Shown: positions 14,779-25,770, counted from the stretch's first letter. The stretch: 32,849 bases of DNA from Tannerella sp. (GCF_030528505.1 NZ_JAUMYS010000031.1:1-32849); one strand, 5' to 3'. Numbers and translations are program-made. The notes: generated by a model from the sequence alone, not told the origin.

Positions 14779-16569
14779 TTATTTTTTATTGTTTTGCACC
14801 TCGCGCATAACTCGCATCAGATTGCCTCCCCATATTTTGGCAATGCTTGCTTCGTCCAGCCCTTCGCCAATCAGGCGCATTGTGATCTGCATCAGTTCAT
14901 TAGCGGCACGACAGCCTATCAGTTCGCCGTCACCGTCGAAGTCGGAACCGATGCCTACATAATCGATTCCGACCAGATCGATCACATGCAGGATATGCCT
15001 GATGGCATCACTCAACGAGGCTTTATCCGGCGATTCGTTGATAAATCCCTTATACAGGCAGATTTGTATCACGCCGTCTCGTTGTGCCAAGGCTTTGATC
15101 TGATTGTCGTCAAGGTTGCGGCGATGATTGCATAAGGCGCGGCATGAGGAATGCGAGGCGATGATCGGGTGGGTGCTGTGCTCCAGAACATCATAAAACG
15201 TACGATCGGCAGCATGCGACACATCGATCATCATTCCGAGACGATTCATCTCGGCCACAACCTTCTTGCCGAACGGGCTGAGACCGCCCCATTCCCCTTG
15301 TCCTGCGGCGGAGTCGCAGAGGTCGTTGTCGCCGTTATGACAGAGTGTAATATACGATACGCCCATTCCCCGGAAACGGTGCAGATTCGTCAGGTCTTTG
15401 CCGAGCGCGTAGCCGTTTTCAATCCCTAAAAGGATGGCCTTCTTGCCTTCGTCTTTCAGTCGACGTATATCATCCGGTGTCTGTGCAATACCCAATTGCT
15501 GCGGATAACGTTTGGCTTGTTCGATAACTTGTGTAAGCCGGTCCGTCGCATAGTCCGTCGCCTTCTGTAAGGATGCGGCATCCCGCTCGCCCTGCGGGAT
15601 ATACGCTACCATAAAAGCTGCGTCGAGAAGGCCTTCGCGCATCAACGGAAGGTTGACTTTGCCTCCTTCCTTGCGCCCGAGGTCGAATGTTTGAAAAATC
15701 ATCGGCGTATCCGTATGCGAATCGATCGTGACCATCGTGCGGTGTAGCGCTTTCGCCCGGGCATATACTTTCGCCTGATGGACATGATAACGAAAGAGGT
15801 TCAACATCGTCTCGTTTCCGGATACGGCCATAGGCTCCGGATGCCACTGCACACTGAAGATCGGGTATTCGGGATGCTCCATCGCTTCATTCACTCCGTC
15901 CGGCGCCGTAGCCGTGGCTACAAATTCGGGTGCCAAATCTTTAACGGCCTGATGATGGATGGAATTAACCGCGATTGAAGTAGATAACTGGGGAGATATT
16001 GCTTGAGGTAAACCGTTGAAATGTAATGCTGTTTGTAGCTTGGAGAGAAACGGAGCTAACGTGACCGCATGTGTAGCCACATGACGGGCTTCTTCCTGAC
16101 TGTGTTTCAATGCCTCTTTCGAGTGTTGCGCGTAAATATCCTGATAAAGCGTGCCGCCGAATGCGGCGTTGACCAGCTGATGCCCCCGGCAAATTCCGAA
16201 AATCGGTAACTGACGGTCGAAAGCAAGCCGTAGCAACAGAAAATCGTACTCGTCACGATAAGAATCCGTATCCCCGAGTTCGGGAATCGGCGCTTCGCCC
16301 AAATATTCGGGGTCGATGTCGCCCCCGCCCGAAAAAATCAGCCCGTCGAACTCCTCTACGATCGAAGTCAGCGTATGCATATCGGTGATTACCGGAATCA
16401 GGACAGGCGCGCCGCCGGCCATCACGACCGATTGGAAGTAAGGCTCTGCAATGCACGAGGTGCCGTCTTTCCGGTTCGCCGAGATTCCGATTTTTGGCTT
16501 ACGGTGAGAAGGAACGGTCGATGCGGCACATTCGACGTTCTTGTATAATGTATGGAGCAGAACAGCCAT
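14779..16569 (-). CDS. Two-enzyme fusion: C26 gamma-glutamyl hydrolase-like + M19 dipeptidase
   Basis: 596 residues, no signal peptide. Residues about 25-265 are a class-I glutamine-amidotransferase-like peptidase C26 (PuuD type): GLIFSGGGDIDPEY (oxyanion region), nucleophile Cys127 in GICRGHQ, and QWHPE (His243, Glu245). Residues about 280-590 are an M19 (renal dipeptidase-like) domain: DSHTD (His285, Asp287), GIENGYALG (Glu384), DVSH (His452), ASHSS (His473), GSDFDG (Asp543) and a terminal GGN. Both catalytic sets look intact. Known separate members cleave gamma-glutamyl bonds and dipeptides such as Cys-Gly. The first 20 residues are weakly conserved in appearance. It is the first gene of the operon with QC and sufE; a GC-rich hairpin separates it from gyrB. 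Confidence 0.85.
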   Translation of the reverse strand: MAVLLHTLYKNVECAASTVPSHRKPKIGISANRKDGTSCIAEPYFQSVVMAGGAPVLIPVITDMHTLTSIVEEFDGLIFSGGGDIDPEYLGEAPIPELGDTDSYRDEYDFLLLRLAFDRQLPIFGICRGHQLVNAAFGGTLYQDIYAQHSKEALKHSQEEARHVATHAVTLAPFLSKLQTALHFNGLPQAISPQLSTSIAVNSIHHQAVKDLAPEFVATATAPDGVNEAMEHPEYPIFSVQWHPEPMAVSGNETMLNLFRYHVHQAKVYARAKALHRTMVTIDSHTDTPMIFQTFDLGRKEGGKVNLPLMREGLLDAAFMVAYIPQGERDAASLQKATDYATDRLTQVIEQAKRYPQQLGIAQTPDDIRRLKDEGKKAILLGIENGYALGKDLTNLHRFRGMGVSYITLCHNGDNDLCDSAAGQGEWGGLSPFGKKVVAEMNRLGMMIDVSHAADRTFYDVLEHSTHPIIASHSSCRALCNHRRNLDDNQIKALAQRDGVIQICLYKGFINESPDKASLSDAIRHILHVIDLVGIDYVGIGSDFDGDGELIGCRAANELMQITMRLIGEGLDEASIAKIWGGNLMRVMREVQNNKK

Positions 16570-16593
16570 AAGATGCTTCGGGAATGGATAAAT

Positions 16594-16622
16594 GAGGGCA
16601 ATTCATGAAAAGAATTGCCCTC
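16594..16622 (-). terminator. Hairpin after gyrB
   Basis: Perfect 11-base-pair stem (GAGGGCAATTC with GAATTGCCCTC, loop of 7) just after the gyrB stop and before the fusion gene. On the minus strand only ATTTATCC follows, so termination may be inefficient, allowing some read-through into the downstream operon. Confidence 0.6.
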
Positions 16623-16642
16623 GTATGTATTTGGATATGTGA

Positions 16643-18640
<1,998 letters not shown>

Positions 18641-18644
18641 CTAA

Positions 18645-18652
18645 CAAATATA
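18645..18652 (-). promoter_or_regulatory. Candidate gyrB promoter -7 element
   Basis: Minus-strand TATATTTG matches TAnnTTTG; 44-51 bases before the gyrB ATG. The region 19 bases upstream reads only CTT at the -33 position, so the match is partial. Confidence 0.45.
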
Positions 18653-18743
18653 GTCGTTTTTTTCAAGACAGAAGAGTGTGTGTGTGGTAAAAAGTATTAA
18701 AAAGCGGCAGAAGGGCAATGAATGGCCATTCTGCCCGATAGTG

Positions 18744-18815
18744 TAGCCCGTAGGGGAATCGAACCCCTCTTTTGAGAATGAGAATCTCACGTCCTAGCCG
18801 ATAGACGAACAGGCC
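18744..18815 (-). tRNA. tRNA-Glu(CUC)
   Basis: 72-base cloverleaf read on the minus strand: acceptor arm GGCCTGT with ACGGGCT, D arm, anticodon stem TGAGA/TCTCA around the loop TTCTCAT (anticodon CTC), and T arm AGGGG-TTCGATT-CCCCT. The first acceptor pair is G-U. CCA is not encoded. It differs from the UUC gene 430 bases away almost only in the anticodon arm. Confidence 0.9.
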
Positions 18816-18822
18816 ATTAGCC

Positions 18823-18850
18823 AAAAAAGCCGGACATTTACTGCCCGGCT
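18823..18850 (-). terminator. Intrinsic terminator after rpsT
   Basis: Minus-strand stem AGCCGGGCA with TGTCCGGCT (one G-U pair, loop of 5) followed by TTTTTT. It lies between the rpsT stop (18886) and tRNA-Glu(CUC), so that tRNA needs either read-through or its own promoter. Confidence 0.85.
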
Positions 18851-18885
18851 CTTTTATTTCGTTTGAGCGAAGAATATAGAGGCGA

Positions 18886-19140
18886 TTATGCCAAAGCACT
18901 TACATGTTTCGCCAACTTTGATTTCAAGTTGCCGGCTTTATTCTTATGTATCACATTGTTCTTTGCCAGCTTGTCAAGCATCGAACAAACTTTTGGATAC
19001 AATTCCTCCGCTTCCTTTTTGTTTTCCGTAGCGCGCAACTTCTTTACGGCATTACGCATCGTTTTAGCTCCATAACGATTGCGCAAGCACCGTGTAGCTG
19101 TCTGCCGAATTCTTTTTATGGATGATTTATGATTTGCCAT
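18886..19140 (-). CDS. rpsT: 30S ribosomal protein S20
   Basis: 84-residue, strongly basic ribosomal protein that binds 16S rRNA 5' domain. It shows the characteristic start [22 protein letters not shown] and the [47 protein letters not shown] core. It is flanked by two tRNA-Glu genes on the same strand. The gene is probably transcribed from the promoter at 19319-19349 together with tRNA-Glu(UUC), and ends at the hairpin at 18823-18850. Confidence 0.96.
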   Translation of the reverse strand: MANHKSSIKRIRQTATRCLRNRYGAKTMRNAVKKLRATENKKEAEELYPKVCSMLDKLAKNNVIHKNKAGNLKSKLAKHVSALA

Positions 19141-19176
19141 CGCTTTATTTCTCTATTTTATCTTATCTTTTTTTTG

Positions 19177-19248
19177 TAGCCCGTAGGGGAATCGAACCCC
19201 TCTTTCAAGAATGAAAATCTTGCGTCCTAACCGATAGACGAACAGGCC
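19177..19248 (-). tRNA. tRNA-Glu(UUC)
   Basis: 72-base cloverleaf on the minus strand: same acceptor, D and T arms as the CUC gene, anticodon stem CAAGA/TCTTG around TTTTCAT (anticodon TTC). CCA is not encoded. It lies between its promoter and rpsT, so it is probably processed out of the rpsT transcript. Confidence 0.93.
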
Positions 19249-19318
19249 ATTGTTTTGTCAAATAGACTTACTCTACTTAATCCATCTTTATGGTAGCTCT
19301 CTTGCCTTTTTGCGAGTG

Positions 19319-19349
19319 CAAAGATAGAGACAATTTTTAATCCTGCAAA
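19319..19349 (-). promoter_or_regulatory. Promoter of the tRNA-Glu(UUC)-rpsT unit
   Basis: Minus-strand TTTG (19349-19346), a 19-base spacer and TATCTTTG (19326-19319): a full match to the Bacteroidetes -33/-7 pattern, about 70 bases before the tRNA. The rest of the 304-base gap 19249-19552 shows no gene and no sigma-factor remnant. Confidence 0.85.
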
Positions 19350-19552
19350 ATTTCCGTCTTTTTTTTTGCAATTTAACAAATCGATCGAAGACGAATACTT
19401 CAATTTAGCACGGTTATGAAAACGCGCAACGTTTGCTTAGGCAGGGAGGCTTGTTTTGTACTGATATTCGCACGACCGAAATTTTTCGTCCTTAATTTTA
19501 AACGCAACTAATCATCGATGTGTATATAATTATAAAAGGAACAAAAAAGCTG

Positions 19553-20533
19553 ATGGGAAATAAGAAAGAAGAATTACTGCTGCGGTACTTTGCCGGAGAA
19601 TTAAATAAAACGGAAGAGAAAGAGTTGCTCGACTGGTTGAGTCAGGATGATGAGCGTAAGGAAACATTTCGGAGGATGGCTGATACATGGGCGGTGGCGC
19701 ATGTACCGCTTTTTGCCGGACGGTTAAAGGCGGACGGCGCGATGTGGTTTCAAGCAAGTAGAAATGCCGTAAAGCTACGGAAACACTGGGTGAGTGTTGC
19801 TGTAGCCTGCATGATATCGGTTGTTGTCGCGCTTTCGGCTTTTTGGCTCGGGAAGCGTGCTGGTAACGCATCCCTCGATATCTGCTATCGCACGACGGTG
19901 CCTGCGGGCTCGCGTTCCGAAGTCGTCCTGCCCGACGGAACAGTTGTATGGGTCAATGCCGGCTCTTCCTTGACGTATCGCGAGAATCGTCGCGAGCAGA
20001 TGCGTAGCGTGATGCTTGAAGGAGAGGCTTACTTCGAGGTAAAGCCTGATCTTAAAAAGCCGTTTATTGTCGAGTCGGGCGCTTTGCAGGTGCGGGTACT
20101 GGGAACAAACTTCAATGTTAAAGCGTATGGCGATGAGGAGACAGTCGATGTCGTACTGCTTTCGGGGAAAGTCGACGTTTGGCCGAACGGCCGCGGAGAT
20201 GCATCGCATGTGCTCTCACCCGACGAAAAACTGACGTATCATCGGGAGACAGGCCGTGTTGAAAAACGTCGGGTTGAGGCGCATGATTATTGCGCATGGA
20301 AAGACGGACGGATATACTTTGAGGAACGACCGTTCATAACGCTAGCCAAAGAATTGGAACGGTTGTATAATGTTCGTATACAGGTTGATAGCGAACTGTT
20401 GAAAACGGAGCGGTTTTCCGGCTGTTTTCTTCGCACCTCTTCGCTCAATGATATTTTGCACGAAATAGACATGGAGCACCGATACCGTTGGGCGTACGAT
20501 GCTACGGGAGCGCTTGTTATTCGTGACAAGTAG
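19553..20533 (+). CDS. FecR-type transmembrane anti-sigma factor
   Basis: Inner-membrane protein that holds or activates an ECF sigma factor in response to a SusC/TonB receptor carrying an STN domain. Residues 1-45 form the cytoplasmic sigma-binding helices (LLRYFAGELNKTEEKELLDWL), 79-100 the single membrane span, about 110-215 the periplasmic FecR domain (LPDGTVVWVNAGSSLTYR, VLGTNFNVKAY, LLSGKVDVW). About 258-326 is the DUF4974 end (FITLAKELERLYNVRIQ, DILHEIDMEHRYRW). The frame opens at GTG 19520; ATG 19553 gives the family start. No ECF sigma gene is adjacent: upstream are tRNA-Glu and rpsT on the other strand. Two STN-bearing SusC genes follow, and SusC1 begins 79 bases downstream. Confidence 0.92.
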   Translation: MGNKKEELLLRYFAGELNKTEEKELLDWLSQDDERKETFRRMADTWAVAHVPLFAGRLKADGAMWFQASRNAVKLRKHWVSVAVACMISVVVALSAFWLGKRAGNASLDICYRTTVPAGSRSEVVLPDGTVVWVNAGSSLTYRENRREQMRSVMLEGEAYFEVKPDLKKPFIVESGALQVRVLGTNFNVKAYGDEETVDVVLLSGKVDVWPNGRGDASHVLSPDEKLTYHRETGRVEKRRVEAHDYCAWKDGRIYFEERPFITLAKELERLYNVRIQVDSELLKTERFSGCFLRTSSLNDILHEIDMEHRYRWAYDATGALVIRDK

Positions 20534-20611
20534 CTGCTTTCAGAAATGATTGAAATTGAATGAGGTCCTAAATAAATAACAGAAATATTTACATTTTTAA
20601 AACTAGTATCT

Positions 20612-23600
20612 ATGAATCAAAGCAAACTAAGAAAACTGAACAGACGGCTGGTGACCGGTTTGTTGCTGGCGCTTATGCTGTGCACACCCAGTGTTTTGTC
20701 TGCCTCTCCGTTGCAGGTACAACGGATGTCTGTCAAATTGGAAAACGCAACGCTGCAGGAGCTGTTTAATCTGATTGAAGAAAAATTCGACTATTCGTTC
20801 CTGATTCGTAACAACGACATCGACTTGAGTGAACGCATCACGATCGATGTAGCCGATCAGTCGGTAGAAACGATTCTGACCAATGCCCTGAAAAAACAAA
20901 GCGCGGCTTTCACCGTAAATAACCGACGGATTATGGTGTATAAAGCTCATACAGCCAAAGTTTTGCCGATTACCCAGACTGCTCAGCAGGCTGGCAAGGT
21001 CACTGGTACTGTCGTTGACGCGATGACCGGTGAGCCGGTCATTGGTGCCAATATCACGGTAAAGGGAACGACGATAGGTACAATTACCGATGTCGACGGG
21101 AACTTCTCGCTCGAAGCACCGGAAGGAAGCGTGTTGGTAATCTCGTATATCGGCTATTTGACGATTGAGCAACTCTCCACGCGCACGCCCATGCAGATAA
21201 TCCTGAAGGAAGATACGCAAGCGCTTGAAGAAATCGTAGTGGTGGGTTACGGTGTTCAGAAGAAAGAAAGCCTTACGGGCGCTTTGCAAACGCTCAGCAA
21301 TGAGAAACTGACGAATATCACGACGCCTTCGGTACAGAACATGTTGAATGGTAAAGTGCCGGGGGTATTTGTCGCGCCGGGTGACGGTCGTCCCGGATCG
21401 GCCGGACGTGTCGTCATTCGTGGAAAAGCATCTATTAACGGAGAGACACAACCTCTTTGGGTGATTGATGGGGTCATCGTCGGTACAGGGCCGGGTACTA
21501 CGCTTAACCCCAATGATATCGAAACCATGACCGTGCTAAAAGATGCCGCTTCAACTGCGCTCTTCGGTTCGCAAGGTGCCAATGGTGTGATTGTCGTTAC
21601 GACGAAAAAGGGGGCTGCTGACAAGCTGACTGTCAATGTCTCGGCCAAGCTCGGTTTGAGTAGCTTAGACAACGGTAATTTAGAAGTAATGAATGGGGCA
21701 GAACTATATGATTATTACAAGTCGTTTTCGAATCAGGAGATGATTTCATTTCCTCGTTGGAACGAAGATTTGCGCAAGAGTGATTACAACTGGTGGGATA
21801 TCGCGACACAGACCGGAATGGTGCAGGAATATAATGCCTCTGTATCAGGAGGTACTGAAAAATTGCGCTCTTACTGCTCGTTCGGGTATTATGACGAGGA
21901 AGGCGCGGTTATCGGATACGACTATAAAAAATATTCTTTCCGTTTGCGTACGGAATTAAAGCCGATAAAATGGTTGACTGTTAAGCCGCTGATTTCCGGT
22001 TCAAAGAGAGATATCGATAATCGGGAGCGTTCGGTTTCAGCCATGTATTCTTATCTGCCTTGGGATAGTCCTTACCTGGAAGACGGGAAACCGACCCCTC
22101 CCCGATCGAAGACCTGGGTGAACAGCACAGCAACGAACTATCTGTATGATCTCCAATGGAACAAAGGGGCATCAGTGACTTATACGTTTATGGGAAATCT
22201 GGATTTTGATATTCGTATCACGGATTGGCTGACGTTTGCCTCAGTCAATAATTATTCCTATACGCAATATGAAGATACTTATCTGACTGACCCGCGCTCG
22301 TATGCCGGCTCAGGGGTAAAAGGGCGCTTGACCGAAGAAACACAAAAGACAGAACGCAGATATACCAATCAGATTTTACGTTTTAACCGGAACTTTGACA
22401 GACATGCCGTCAACGGATTGGTAGCGTATGAGTACAACGACTATCGTTTTAAGAAAATTGAGGCAGATGGTACCGGATTCGTACCCGGATTGGAGGTCCT
22501 TAATGTCACAGCTAAGCCGGAGAAAGCGGCCGGATATATTTTGGAAAAAGCGAAACAATCTTTCTTGTTTAACATGCATTATGCATATGACAACAAATAT
22601 CTCGCTCAACTGTCGTTCCGTCGTGATGGGGCCTCTAACTTCGGTGACAATCAGAAGTACGGGAACTTTTTCTCCATTAGTGGAGGCTGGAATATCGAGC
22701 GCGAAGCTTTCATGGATTACGGCTGGTTGAATCAACTTAAGTTACGTGCTTCGTATGGAACAACAGGAAACGACCCGACATCGCTCTATCCGCAATATGA
22801 CTTGTATGCTGCTAATTCTACTTATAATGAAACGCCGGGCGCCTTGATTTATCAAATCGGGAACAAAAATCTGACTTGGGAAAAAACATATACGCTTGAT
22901 ATCGGACTTGATTTGGCTGTGTTCGACCGATTGCGTATGTCATTAGACTTTTATCACAAGTATACGGATAACGTGTTATTTAGCAGGCCGGTTTCAGGAC
23001 TGACCGGAGTTACCAGTATATGGCAGAATATCGGCGAGATGAGAAATAAAGGCTTAGATATTTCGATCGGCGCGGATCTAATCAAGACAAAAGATTGGCA
23101 GTGGAGTGCTGATTTTAACATAGGAATTAACCGCAATAAGATTGAAAAACTGTATGGTGCCCCTAACCCCGAGACAGGTGAGCCTCCGGTTCTTATCAAT
23201 AGCTCTTTGGGAGGCATAGCCGGCAGTATTAACGGCATATTGAAGCCTGGATATGATGTAGATACATATTACGGTCGTGAGTGGGCCGGTGTGAATCCGG
23301 AAAATGGGAAACCTCAGTGGTATACGACCGATAAGAAAACAGACGAACGTATTATTACCGAATCTTATGCAAAGGCAGATGAAGTGATTTTGGGACGTTT
23401 CTCGCCCGACTTTTTCGGTGGATTTTCCACACAGATGAGTTGGAAGAATTTTGACTTGGATGCCGTGTTTGGCTATTCAGTTGGTGGTAAGATTTACCAC
23501 TATTCACGTTCGGAATACGATTCGGACGGAGCATATACGGACAGGAATCAAATGAAACTTCACAAAGGTTGGAGCCGTTGGCAGAAAGCCGGAGATGTAG

Positions 23601-23902
23601 CGACCCATCCATTGCCTGCTTACAATAATCCTTCCAATTCGAATAAAGTATCATCACGCTTTATTGAGAAGGGAGATTATTTGAAACTGCGTAGCTTAAC
23701 CCTTGGATATACATTGAACCTACCTCGATGGGAGATTTCGGCGTTGCGCTTATTTATTTCGGCTGAGAATGTATTTACACTTACCGGTTATTCGGGAGTT
23801 GATCCGGAGACTCCGATTAATAAAGATGGAATCAGAAATATTACCATCAATCCATATCCGAATATCCGTAAATTTATATTCGGTGTGAATTTTACCTTAT
23901 GA
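20612..23902 (+). CDS. SusC/RagA TonB-linked outer membrane transporter with STN domain (SusC1)
   Basis: 1096-residue TonB-dependent receptor. A signal peptide (to about residue 31) is followed by an STN signalling domain (about 44-111, VKLENATLQELFNLIEEKFDYSFLIRNNDID). Next come a carboxypeptidase-regulatory-like domain (about 128-205), a TonB-box/plug region (EEIVVVGYGVQKKESLTGAL, VIDGVIVGTG, NPNDIETMTVLKDAASTALFGSQGANGVIVVTT) and a beta-barrel ending in a C-terminal Phe-x-Leu. It imports large substrates together with SusD1; the substrate is unknown. The STN domain should report occupancy to FecR just upstream. The barrel part is more AT-rich than SusC2. Its stop overlaps an in-frame ATG of susD1 by 4 bases, so the pair is co-transcribed. 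Confidence 0.95.
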   Translation: MNQSKLRKLNRRLVTGLLLALMLCTPSVLSASPLQVQRMSVKLENATLQELFNLIEEKFDYSFLIRNNDIDLSERITIDVADQSVETILTNALKKQSAAFTVNNRRIMVYKAHTAKVLPITQTAQQAGKVTGTVVDAMTGEPVIGANITVKGTTIGTITDVDGNFSLEAPEGSVLVISYIGYLTIEQLSTRTPMQIILKEDTQALEEIVVVGYGVQKKESLTGALQTLSNEKLTNITTPSVQNMLNGKVPGVFVAPGDGRPGSAGRVVIRGKASINGETQPLWVIDGVIVGTGPGTTLNPNDIETMTVLKDAASTALFGSQGANGVIVVTTKKGAADKLTVNVSAKLGLSSLDNGNLEVMNGAELYDYYKSFSNQEMISFPRWNEDLRKSDYNWWDIATQTGMVQEYNASVSGGTEKLRSYCSFGYYDEEGAVIGYDYKKYSFRLRTELKPIKWLTVKPLISGSKRDIDNRERSVSAMYSYLPWDSPYLEDGKPTPPRSKTWVNSTATNYLYDLQWNKGASVTYTFMGNLDFDIRITDWLTFASVNNYSYTQYEDTYLTDPRSYAGSGVKGRLTEETQKTERRYTNQILRFNRNFDRHAVNGLVAYEYNDYRFKKIEADGTGFVPGLEVLNVTAKPEKAAGYILEKAKQSFLFNMHYAYDNKYLAQLSFRRDGASNFGDNQKYGNFFSISGGWNIEREAFMDYGWLNQLKLRASYGTTGNDPTSLYPQYDLYAANSTYNETPGALIYQIGNKNLTWEKTYTLDIGLDLAVFDRLRMSLDFYHKYTDNVLFSRPVSGLTGVTSIWQNIGEMRNKGLDISIGADLIKTKDWQWSADFNIGINRNKIEKLYGAPNPETGEPPVLINSSLGGIAGSINGILKPGYDVDTYYGREWAGVNPENGKPQWYTTDKKTDERIITESYAKADEVILGRFSPDFFGGFSTQMSWKNFDLDAVFGYSVGGKIYHYSRSEYDSDGAYTDRNQMKLHKGWSRWQKAGDVATHPLPAYNNPSNSNKVSSRFIEKGDYLKLRSLTLGYTLNLPRWEISALRLFISAENVFTLTGYSGVDPETPINKDGIRNITINPYPNIRKFIFGVNFTL

Positions 23903-23937
23903 ACAGGAATATCAAGATCAATAAAAATTTAATTACA

Positions 23938-25662
23938 ATGAAAAAGATAATATCAATGCTAATCATGGCAACTTTCTGGGCATTTACGGGATGCGATATC
24001 GAGCGATTCCCGCATACCGATTTGTCCGCGGATGAGGTGAAAAAAAATCCGGAAGCTTCGCTTGATGCATTACTCAACGGAGCCTATGCACAGTTGAAAA
24101 AATGGTCGGATGTGATGCATCGCTGTGGAGAGTATTCAGGAGACAACATCATGATACGTGGAACATCCACTGACGCATTTTACGAATTCATTTCTTATTC
24201 GCGCACACCAAATAACAACCGACTACAATCGTTTTGGGATAATAGTTATAAGGCTATAGCACAGACTTCCAACATTCTCAAACTTGTTGAGGAAGGGACC
24301 AATAAAGATATTGATAACAAACTTGGAGAGTGTTACTTCATCCGTGGCTTTCTCTATTTCTATCTTTGTCGTGCATACGGTAGACCGTACTATCAGAATC
24401 CGGAAACGAATCTGGGAGTACCTATCGTAAACGGTACGCCGGAAGATATATTAGGCCCTCTTCCGGATCGTTCCAGTGTGCAAAAGACATACGAACAGGC
24501 TATTTCGGATTTGAAGAAAGCCGCTACGTTGATAACAAAGAATAACGGTGCTGCTTACGGATCGAGGGAAGCGGCATGGGCTTTGCTCTCCCGTATTTAT
24601 CTTTATATGAGCGGTACATTTGACCACCCTAATGCCGAATATGCAGAACTTGCCATTGAGTATGCCGATAAGGTGATTCAATCGGGTGTATATAAGATGC
24701 TGGAACGTGCTGATTTTATGAAGTATCATACTTTTACCCCCGAACAGAATAAAGAGACCATTTTTGCCATTAAGCGTGTGGCTTCCGAATTTTCGGGCTG
24801 GGATCACTACTATGGGGTAGGAGGAATGTATGCCAATATTGGCGGTATGGGATGGGGCGAAATGTATGCCAGTGCGAAATATATCGCATTGCTCGACGAA
24901 ACCGGGCGTAACGATTGGGCAAACGGCAAAATCGTTGATGCACGGGCCGCATTTATCGAACCGCAGTATGTAAAGGACGGAAAAAAGGTGTTCCGCTTTA
25001 TCAAAAAGGTATATAACACTCAGGGAGTACATACGAACTACAATTATGTGCAGGCCGAAATAAAAAACAGTGCCGATAATTCAACACTTACCTGTGTCGA
25101 AAATACCGAAACGTATACACTTACGCCTGTTGATCGGGAGCAGGGAATTTGGTCGATTCAATACAAAGACGGGAATACATATACCGGGGTAATTGATCCG
25201 GAAATGAGAGTCAATCGCGTATATCCTATGTTTTATATTGTCAAATGTTCGCGCGAAGGAGAAGACTCTCACTTGCATTCTCCGGTTATTACCCGTTTGG
25301 CTGAAATGTATCTGAACAAAGCTGAAGCAGCGGCTAAGCTCGGCGATTACGCCACGGCGTTAGCTGCGCTTAACATTGTTCGTGAGCGTTCGTTGCCCGG
25401 GAAAGGTTACGATGTACTGACTGCCGAAAATGCCGAAGCACGTATAGAGAAAGAACGTACGCTCGAATTGGCCTTTCAGGCCGAGCGTAGCTACGATGTT
25501 TACCGAAACGGTCATTCGTTGACACGTCACTATCCGGGACCGCACAATGCGCTGGAAGAAATCCAACCGAAAGATTATCGGACGGTTTATTTCATCCCCC
25601 AAAATGCCATCAATGCCTATCCGGAAGGAAGCAAACTGACACAGAATCCGACATCAAATTAA
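23938..25662 (+). CDS. SusD/RagB outer membrane lipoprotein (SusD1)
   Basis: Substrate-capturing partner of SusC1. 574 residues from ATG 23938; the lipobox is WAFTGC (Cys about 19), then DIERFPHTDLSADE. The SusD fold is shown by the N-terminal helical TPR part (DALLNGAYAQLKKWSDVMHRCGEYSGDNIM, FWDNSYKAIAQTSNILKLVEEG, GECYFIRGFLYFYLCRAYGRPYY) and the C-terminal RPB7-like segment (RLAEMYLNKAEAAAKLGDYATALAALNIVRERSLPG, ERTLELAFQAERSYDVYRNG). I prefer 23938 over an earlier ATG at 23899 because it gives a compact signal peptide. It is followed by two hairpins that end the transcript. Confidence 0.93.
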   Translation: MKKIISMLIMATFWAFTGCDIERFPHTDLSADEVKKNPEASLDALLNGAYAQLKKWSDVMHRCGEYSGDNIMIRGTSTDAFYEFISYSRTPNNNRLQSFWDNSYKAIAQTSNILKLVEEGTNKDIDNKLGECYFIRGFLYFYLCRAYGRPYYQNPETNLGVPIVNGTPEDILGPLPDRSSVQKTYEQAISDLKKAATLITKNNGAAYGSREAAWALLSRIYLYMSGTFDHPNAEYAELAIEYADKVIQSGVYKMLERADFMKYHTFTPEQNKETIFAIKRVASEFSGWDHYYGVGGMYANIGGMGWGEMYASAKYIALLDETGRNDWANGKIVDARAAFIEPQYVKDGKKVFRFIKKVYNTQGVHTNYNYVQAEIKNSADNSTLTCVENTETYTLTPVDREQGIWSIQYKDGNTYTGVIDPEMRVNRVYPMFYIVKCSREGEDSHLHSPVITRLAEMYLNKAEAAAKLGDYATALAALNIVRERSLPGKGYDVLTAENAEARIEKERTLELAFQAERSYDVYRNGHSLTRHYPGPHNALEEIQPKDYRTVYFIPQNAINAYPEGSKLTQNPTSN

Positions 25663-25675
25663 TCTGGATTAAGAT

Positions 25676-25714
25676 AAGAACCGTCTCAATAGTAGCTTAT
25701 TGAGGCGGATTCTT
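25676..25714 (+). terminator. Strong hairpin after susD1
   Basis: A 16-base-pair stem (25676-25691 with 25698-25714, one bulged base) lies 14 bases after the susD1 stop. It is not followed by a U run, but a second hairpin with a U run follows. Probably acts as mRNA 3' end or processing signal. Confidence 0.65.
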
Positions 25715-25716
25715 CA

Positions 25717-25770
25717 AAGGCGTGCCGGAAGAATTAAGATACAAGGCACGCTTCCTTTTCTGTTTTTTTT
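25717..25770 (+). terminator. Second hairpin with U tract between susD1 and susC2
   Basis: CGTGCC (25721-25726) pairs with GGCACG (25745-25750), extended by flanking AAG/CTT with a bulge; TTCCTTTTCTG and a run of eight T follow. It separates the SusC1/SusD1 transcript from SusC2/SusD2, suggesting different control. Confidence 0.6.

Noticed and set aside
14779-16569. Frameshift joining two adjacent genes into an artificial fusion
   Set aside because: Both domains are complete, the linker is short and in frame, and no stop or slip site interrupts it; C26-M19 looks like one real gene.
19418-19514. Small ORF (about 31 codons) before fecR as a sigma-factor remnant
   Set aside because: No ECF region 2 or 4 motif and too short; nothing suggests sigma homology.
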